A stretch of 64,000 nucleotides of DNA from the NCBI GenBank assembly GCA_917880885.1, contig OU862908.1:10204501-10268500 (forward strand), written 5' to 3'. The translations under genes and the position numbers were made by a program. The stretch is from Limnephilus marmoratus. Its lineage: Eukaryota > Arthropoda > Insecta > Trichoptera > Limnephilidae. Below the pieces are notes generated by a model. That model searched no databases. It saw only the letters and a list, made by a program, of their open reading frames with translations, and had not been told where the DNA came from. Shown here in pieces: positions 58,023-64,000 of this stretch; position 1 is the first letter of the stretch, and each line of letters opens with the position of its first letter.

Positions 58023-58156
58023 CACACAATGCCCCTGTCTTTGGCTGAGTTGTCATTGCATTTGGGTCCCATCCAGTTAAATCCTCGCCTGACTAAAACT
58101 GGTATTTCTTTAAACAAAAATGCGGAAACTAAGGGTGCAGAATTACGCACTTCCAT
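58023..58156 (-). CDS. Candidate first coding exon of an unidentified gene
   Basis: Minus-strand ATG at 58156 in AAAATGG context opens a 45-codon frame beginning MEVRNSAPLVSAFLFKEIPV and continuing LVRRGFNWMGPKCNDNSAKD. The consensus donor TGTG|GTAAGTAT falls at 58022, just before the frame closes at TAA (58021-58019), as expected if the exon splices out at codon 45. I recognise no family. It is basic and Trp/Cys-containing and less AT-rich than its surroundings. No downstream exon was found, though a 46-kb stretch lies below it. It may equally be chance. Confidence 0.35.
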
Positions 58157-58551
58157 TTTCAAATACTGTCTTCAATCGACATAAAAATGTTATGTGGACG
58201 ATGCTCATTCAAGAGGTGATTTGTTTGTGTTGGTGTCGAGAAAGGCAGTGCCTTTCGGTACAAATTACTATAACGTAGCATTCAGTGCCATCTGCTGGTA
58301 ACTTTATTAATTAGTACAACTTTACGAACGAAATAATTTATCATATTATTTCGGCTTTATTTCATTGTGTACTGTGGAGATTCCATCACAGTACATACTT
58401 AGAAGCAAAAACTGTCTTTATTTTAAACATTTAATTTTTCTATTGTTTTTACACTATCATAAACCTTACTTGAACTTGTAGAAATAAACTTGAAGTATGT
58501 ACTTCATGTTTTTTTACTCATTTTCTAACAGTAATTGTTGACTTTTTTGCC

Positions 58552-58605
58552 CGTTCGCCCCTTGTGCCCCCCCAGAAAAAAATCCTGGATCCGCCCTTGG
58601 TTGAA
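58552..58605. mobile_element. Right-end fragment of a hAT-like MITE
   Basis: Ends CCTGGATCCGCCCTTG, the inverse of CAAGGGCGGATCCAGG, preceded by a C-run. This resembles a common hAT-type terminus related in style to the element at 14175-14795. The other end was not found. Confidence 0.45.
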
Positions 58606-61600
58606 ATAAAGTGATTTTTTTTTATACCCAGAGGAGTTGGGAATAAAAGCTTTTTGTATGTTTTTTCAATTAAAAATTATGTAAACTTTACTATGAAATT
58701 TTGCAATTATGTATTGCAAGTTGGCTTTGACTGAGTCTATAGTTCACTACTTGCTACAGTTAATCAATGCAGGTTCGCGTTACGAAATATTGCACAGATA
58801 TTGCCAATTGAGATTAGTTGATTAAGACCACGCAAAAGTTATATTAATTTGTACTCGAATCCGAAGTAATTGGATGCTATAAAATTACTGTAATAATTTT
58901 AAACCGGAAGAGAGTTTTCTGGGATCTAAAAGAGTCTAGCTTCCTTCTTTGCAATTATTTTTATCTGCAAAATTTTCGAAATTCTGCAGTACGCATCATC
59001 GCCTCAACCAAAACCTTGGCAATTATAATTTTTCGCCTGAGAAAATAATGGATGACCACTGATTACATGATTGGTTACATTACGATGCTTAATTAATTAA
59101 ATCTAGCAGAAATTAAATAGTTAGAAAGATTTTAAGACCTTAACTAACAAAACATAATTAAGTAGTTATTTTTTTTACAAACTAACGTTCCCAAAATATT
59201 TGTGTGGGGGAAGGGGGGAAACTCTTTAAAGAATAATATCAATTGTTTGGGAGAGCCAAATTAAGCCTTGCCTGTTTCTGTAAAATATTAACTGTTCGTA
59301 AAATATCAGGAATCCAACATTTTCAATAAATATATCGCACACCTAAATACGTATTATACAATTATTAAATAAATTTTAAGTTTTTTTATTATTTACTTTT
59401 ATCCCTTTTTTTAACATAATTATCTTTTAACTTAAGTGTTTTATAACTTAAAAGAAAACTGCACATTTTTAGAAACGAATATGACTTACAACTTTTTGGA
59501 TTTACATTCAAAATATCTAATATTAATAAATAATGTATTTACTTTTTACCAAATTGTGTACATACTTAAATGTTCATTTGTATATGACTACGACTTTTCA
59601 ATGGTTTTATTACCCATTCTGTGTTTTAAAATAATTATTTTGCATCAAAAATAATATTTTAGTCATTATAATTCGACTTACGACTTTTGGATCGTTTTAT
59701 GGTAACAACATTTTCATAAAACATAATTTGAATCTACGATTAACGCCATTTTGTCATATATGGATATATACCATAATACCATCTAAAACGTCGACTTTGC
59801 GAAAGTATACTAGACTTTTGGCCACTTTCTGGTTTAAGACCTTTGTTCCGCCTAGAAGTTGTCTTTTAGATTTCTTTTGCCAAGTGATTTTTTTTTAGAT
59901 TTCAAGGTTCAGACTGCTAAAACTGGCCGTATGCTCAGTCACCACTGATGAAACTCATTAATGTTTTTTGTTTAATTTAACTAATTGCTTTAGAAAAATA
60001 TAATAGCAAGCTTGTAAATTAAGTTCACTCGTATACATTGGTACATCTTTAATCGAGTTCGCAGCATCATTATTCATCTCTGTAATGTGTTCTGTGTTCA
60101 CTTTTACCACTATTACTTAAGAAATTATTGGATTTCAAAACGAGTAATCTTTATGTAAACATTTTTGCCCGGAGGTGAACTTTTAATTTTACTGAAAAAC
60201 ACGCCACAGGTTTAAATGAAAAAAAGTGGCAAATTGGGTCATTCCGAAATCGGAGCAGTCACAAAAAATAATGCGTGTTTAAACAGAGACAAAATAAATG
60301 CATATTTAACATCTAATTAGACCAAAAGTTTTAATTTAAAAGATATACACACACAAGGATTATTCTTTCCTTCAAATGCAAAAAATACAACCCATTATGA
60401 AAAGTAATTAGAAAAACGCCGCCTGTACACTAAGTCATTTGTTATTTATTATTATTATTATTAAACACTCCAATAAAGTTATTGATTTACTATGTTTTGG
60501 TTGGTTACATTAAATAAGAGAATTTTTCCGTTATTACGTCTCCTTCATTACGATCGTAATTGGTGGTGTTAACGTCGCGTCGTAAAGAAATTTTGCGTTT
60601 GAATTCTTTGCCTTTCTTTTGGCGACTAATGTCCGGAACGTTCCCCTAAATTGCTTCCGTAAAAAGTCAAAGAACTTTCCCGATCGTTCCGAAAATAGTT
60701 CTGCTTTAAAATGGCTTTAGTAGTTATTACCTATTATTCAGATCAAGTATTTTTTAATATTTTGTTGTCCAGTAAGTGTTCAGTGATGAGCAAGTTAATT
60801 AAGATATTTCTCTGATGATTCGTACCGCAGTGCTACGATCTGATGGCCCAGGCTTATAGAATTGCGTACGGCAGATTCAATTGCTCCATTTGTATCACGT
60901 ATTTTAAAGTTGTGTAATATTTTTATGGTTAGATACGGCGCGGTTCGCTGCGTAATCGATTTGAACGGCAATGTTGCAACAACGTAGGTGAGAACTGACG
61001 AGAACCCATAAAGCAAATGTCGCTTTGTCGAGATGATCCGACGACACGAGTGATCAAGATTGGATTTTCATCCAATCACGATAAAATCAGTTTCGTAATG
61101 AATATTGTTTACAATTGTGGCACTTTTCTGTAAGAAAAAATCAACAAACCCATATTATGGATTGTATAAAAGTACAAGGAAGCGATTTAATAATTAAATA
61201 TATCAACCATATTCAGTTAACCTTCAGTAGGACCCTGACTGAACCATTGCAGGCTCGACGCAATGCAGTTGCAGTTAGAACCGCATTTGATTCGTCATCT
61301 CTTTCTCGTGACCGTCACAATCTAACAACATCACTTTGTTCGCATTAATTAATAATTATAAAAAAGTTACCATTTTTTTAATTTCACTTGAACACCAATA
61401 TTCAGATTTTGCAGCGATGCGCCATGTTATAAAAACATCTGAAAATTGTTCTTTCAACGTTTGTATAATAACATCATTAATTTAATTTCTTATGTGCCTA
61501 GATACTCATAGATATTACCCTTTAACGTGTTTGAAAACTTGCAACGATAAATGATTAATTTGATAAATGCAAACCAATCAATATCGCAAAGATGTTATAA

Positions 61601-62610
61601 ACATAAAATATTGAAATATTTTATCTGTCAAGTGGACACTTTTTTTAAATAATCGATATAGAATTTATTAGCAAAATTCTTATGAAAACACTTACACGGG
61701 TTTATATAGAAAGAAGAAATTGCACGAATGCTGATTTTGAAGAAAGAGTTCGCAATAAACTAAAGGTCATCGTCTTTATTTCGTAAAATAACTGTACTCA
61801 CTCCATATTAAAAAAAGTGTTGAGACTTCAAATAACAATATTGCATGTTTATAATTATTTCCATTATTACTACGTTAATTTTAACGCACTAAGGACTAAT
61901 AGATTAAGACTTGTTTTACGTAAAAGCCACAAGGGTGTAAATAAATAAATAATATAAAATAAAGTACGCCGTTTTACATCTTCAACCGAGTTATTTACAT
62001 TGTTTTTAAATGAATTTCAATACCACCTTTTAGGTACATATCTTATAACTCTATCTTCGACTATTTGCTTATAAATTCTACCCAAACTATGTGAATTTGT
62101 GGCCCAAACAAATTGTAAGATGAATATATACGTGAAATCCTATTTAGATTCTATTTTGATTAATCTTTACGACGAATCGGCTTACAGTATGAACATCAAA
62201 AAATATGCTACGGATAAATCGAAGCTTTTACTAGCTTTTCTATGTATTGGCATTACAATAAAATTATTATTTACGTAACAAAAAATATAAGCGTAAACCA
62301 CAAAAAAAAATGTTTTTCATGACTTAAGTATGAAGTAATACAAGAAAATTTTTTTAAAATATGCGCCTTTATGGCTAAGACTATTTTTGATGTTTTCTAT
62401 GTTCTAATTTTTTTTCGGTCTTATAAAATTATGCACAAAATAAATAAAAACCAATTTTTCGCTTACTAGCCTTGTGCAAAAAGACGCTCGATTTTAAAAT
62501 TTTGCAGGCATGAGATTCGAAATATTTCTAGCGTTTATATTCCTCTTAATGTCGAGCTAATATTTAATTAAGAGTTATTTTCCTGCAGTGCTTTCTCTAT
62601 AAGTTTCCGT
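58606..62610. other. No recognised feature
   Basis: 4 kb of AT-rich sequence. Holds an ATT-triplet run near 60448-60463 and a somewhat GC-richer stretch at 60530-61070 containing GGAACGTTCC near 60634. No gene model is supported. Confidence 0.4.
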
Positions 62611-62712
62611 GATATATCTTTTCTCGGTGTTTCAATAACATATATTTTCTCGGTGTTTCCATAACATATCTTTTTTCGGTATTTCCATAACATATCTTTT
62701 CTCGGTTTGATA
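62611..62712. repeat. Tandem repeat, about 30-bp unit, four units
   Basis: CATAACATATCTTTTCTCGG then TGTTTC repeats four times with few changes (TTTTCTCGG/TTTTTTCGG). Confidence 0.8.
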
Positions 62713-63084
62713 AGCCATATCTGCAAGAAAAGTTTTGTTGCCACTTTTGTGTTGTGGTATTACAAGCACGCACGGGAAATAAATATTTTACAATTATGTC
62801 TTTTTACATCAATCCATTAGCCGCTTGATGGTTTCCTTGAATGTTTTGTATGTATTCGCTTTAATAGAATATTGTTTGATTTATTAATACGGCAATATAC
62901 AAGAGGTACGAGGGCGCAGTACATCCTTGTGTGTAATATATTCTTTATATTATTCCAACGTAAAAATGTTGTTCAATTCGTATCTTCGCAGAATTACAAT
63001 TGCCCACTTAGCGGAGGTACGAGCAACGCTGGCTTTGGACTTTGCGCCAGGGATCGTATAACTTATAACTGGAATAAGGTATCA
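62713..63084. other. No recognised feature
   Basis: AT-rich. A 79-codon frame from 62872 runs into the LINE scrap and is not supported. Confidence 0.4.
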
Positions 63085-63125
63085 GGGACGCTTCAGGAAG
63101 ACGTGGCATGATCAAGTTAATCAAA
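63085..63125 (+). mobile_element. LINE family D scrap
   Basis: The frame reads QGRFRKTWHDQVNQIGT, matching the GRPRKTWHDQVNQILESG block of the family D copy at 12486-12590. Confidence 0.5.
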
Positions 63126-63286
63126 TAGGTACTTAGTATTACACACTTATATAATGAAAATGTCTTACTTTAGTTTAGAGTGGGTTTTCAAATTCTCTTG
63201 TTTTTGAACAAGAATATGTGTTCTTCAATATTCCTCAAAATAATAAGTAATCATATTAATTTGAATCCTTCAAGCGAAGTTGTCTT

Positions 63287-63413
63287 CAAACGATTAGGGG
63301 AATTCTGAAATGAAATAACGAATAGCATAAGTTTATTTAATAACAGATTCAAACGATTAAGGGAATTCTGAAATGAAATAACGAATAGTATTAAGTTTAT
63401 TTTATAACAGAGA
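63287..63413. repeat. Tandem duplication, 63-bp unit
   Basis: CAAACGATTAGGGGAATTCT, GAAATGAAATAACGAATAG and AAGTTTATTTAATAACAGA occur twice head to tail with a handful of differences. Confidence 0.85.
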
Positions 63414-63650
63414 TAAGTCGTAGTAGAGTGGTAATTTATTTTCGATTTTTGACCTTGGACAGAGTTTGGTATTTATTTGATTAAAAACCAAATTCATTGA
63501 TGTTTCGAAACATTTTTTGTTCTAAGAAAGCTTTTACAAACATTTTCGCAAAATTAAAACATAAATCACTGGTGTTCATACAAATAAATGGTAAAAAAGT
63601 AACTTGTTCGTATATCGCTCTCATGCAAATGTAAGTGACTTTTAAATTAA

Positions 63651-64000
63651 TTGGGAAGGCGGATATGGATACCGCCGCCCCGGAAAACATTTATTAGATA
63701 ACCAATATCCCTGCAATAGGTCACCCCAAGCGGTTCGCTACGTTTGGTAACTTAGCAGAGGGTGCCTGTGTTTATGGGGTGAGGTTTGTCTAGGGTCTTA
63801 CATCTACTGCGCGGCAGGCCGGATCGCGAGAGACTGATTGAGGGAGACCTAACCTAGACCTCTGCAGTCGGACTATCTCGACCCATCGCCTTGAACCGCA
63901 ATTCACGTCCGTCACTCCTATACACATTGACCCCCAGATCTTACTCTCCTTCCTTTTCCTAAAAAGACCCTCAAAAACACCTCCTCAAAAGTTCCAGAGG
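63651..64000 (+). repeat. Repeat B copy 8 (cut by window end)
   Basis: From GGGAAGGCGGATATGGATAC through the GGTTCGCTACGTTTGGTAAC core and the long-middle segment to AAAAAGACCCTCAAAAAC. The 3' tail lies beyond the edge. Confidence 0.8.

Noticed and set aside
60634..60710. GGAACGTTCC and nearby GTTCC/AGAAC words as heat-shock elements.
   Set aside because: Spacing does not fit alternating nGAAn arrays, and no gene is nearby.

Overview
The window is AT-rich animal nuclear DNA with intron-containing coding sequence, tRNA-derived SINEs, LINE remnants and many miniature inverted-repeat elements. The only securely recognised host gene is an insect-type fatty acid elongase, so the source is very probably an insect. 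The protein style and the short GTAGGTACCTAC-like words fit several orders (a hemipteran would fit), but the order cannot be fixed from this window.

Layout. 1-11377 (minus strand) carries an ELOVL/ELO-family very-long-chain fatty acid elongase. I reconstructed eight constitutive-position coding exons and one extra copy of exon 4. All junctions keep frame and give a 322- or 323-residue protein with the HVIHH histidine box. The two versions of exon 4 (7781-7861 and 5999-6082) encode the same module with different residues and look like mutually exclusive cassettes. The 3'UTR appears to run off the left edge. A 5'UTR exon must lie upstream of 11377; CpG-rich blocks at about 11690-12150 and 35600-36540 are the candidates.

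12-64 kb is repeat territory with no firmly identified host gene. It holds a roughly 415-bp tRNA-headed SINE (called SINE A here, about 15 copies or fragments). A second roughly 350-450-bp repeat (repeat B, 8 copies) shares its 3' tail, including a stem-loop, with a Jockey/CR1-like LINE. There are C-terminal ORF2 scraps of at least five LINEs, two hAT-type MITEs with 8-bp target duplications, TTAA-flanked piggyBac-like MITEs, several long-inverted-repeat elements, minisatellite-like arrays and small palindromes. A 45-codon open frame ending at a consensus splice donor (58023-58156, minus) may be the first coding exon of an unidentified gene.

The most informative structures are nested. A palindromic insertion with hammerhead-ribozyme-like cores, flanked by a 17-bp target duplication, sits in a SINE that also holds a second SINE. 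A TTAA MITE is inserted in the central TTAA of another copy of itself, inside a SINE. A LINE is inserted in a repeat B copy. These nests give relative ages of the families.
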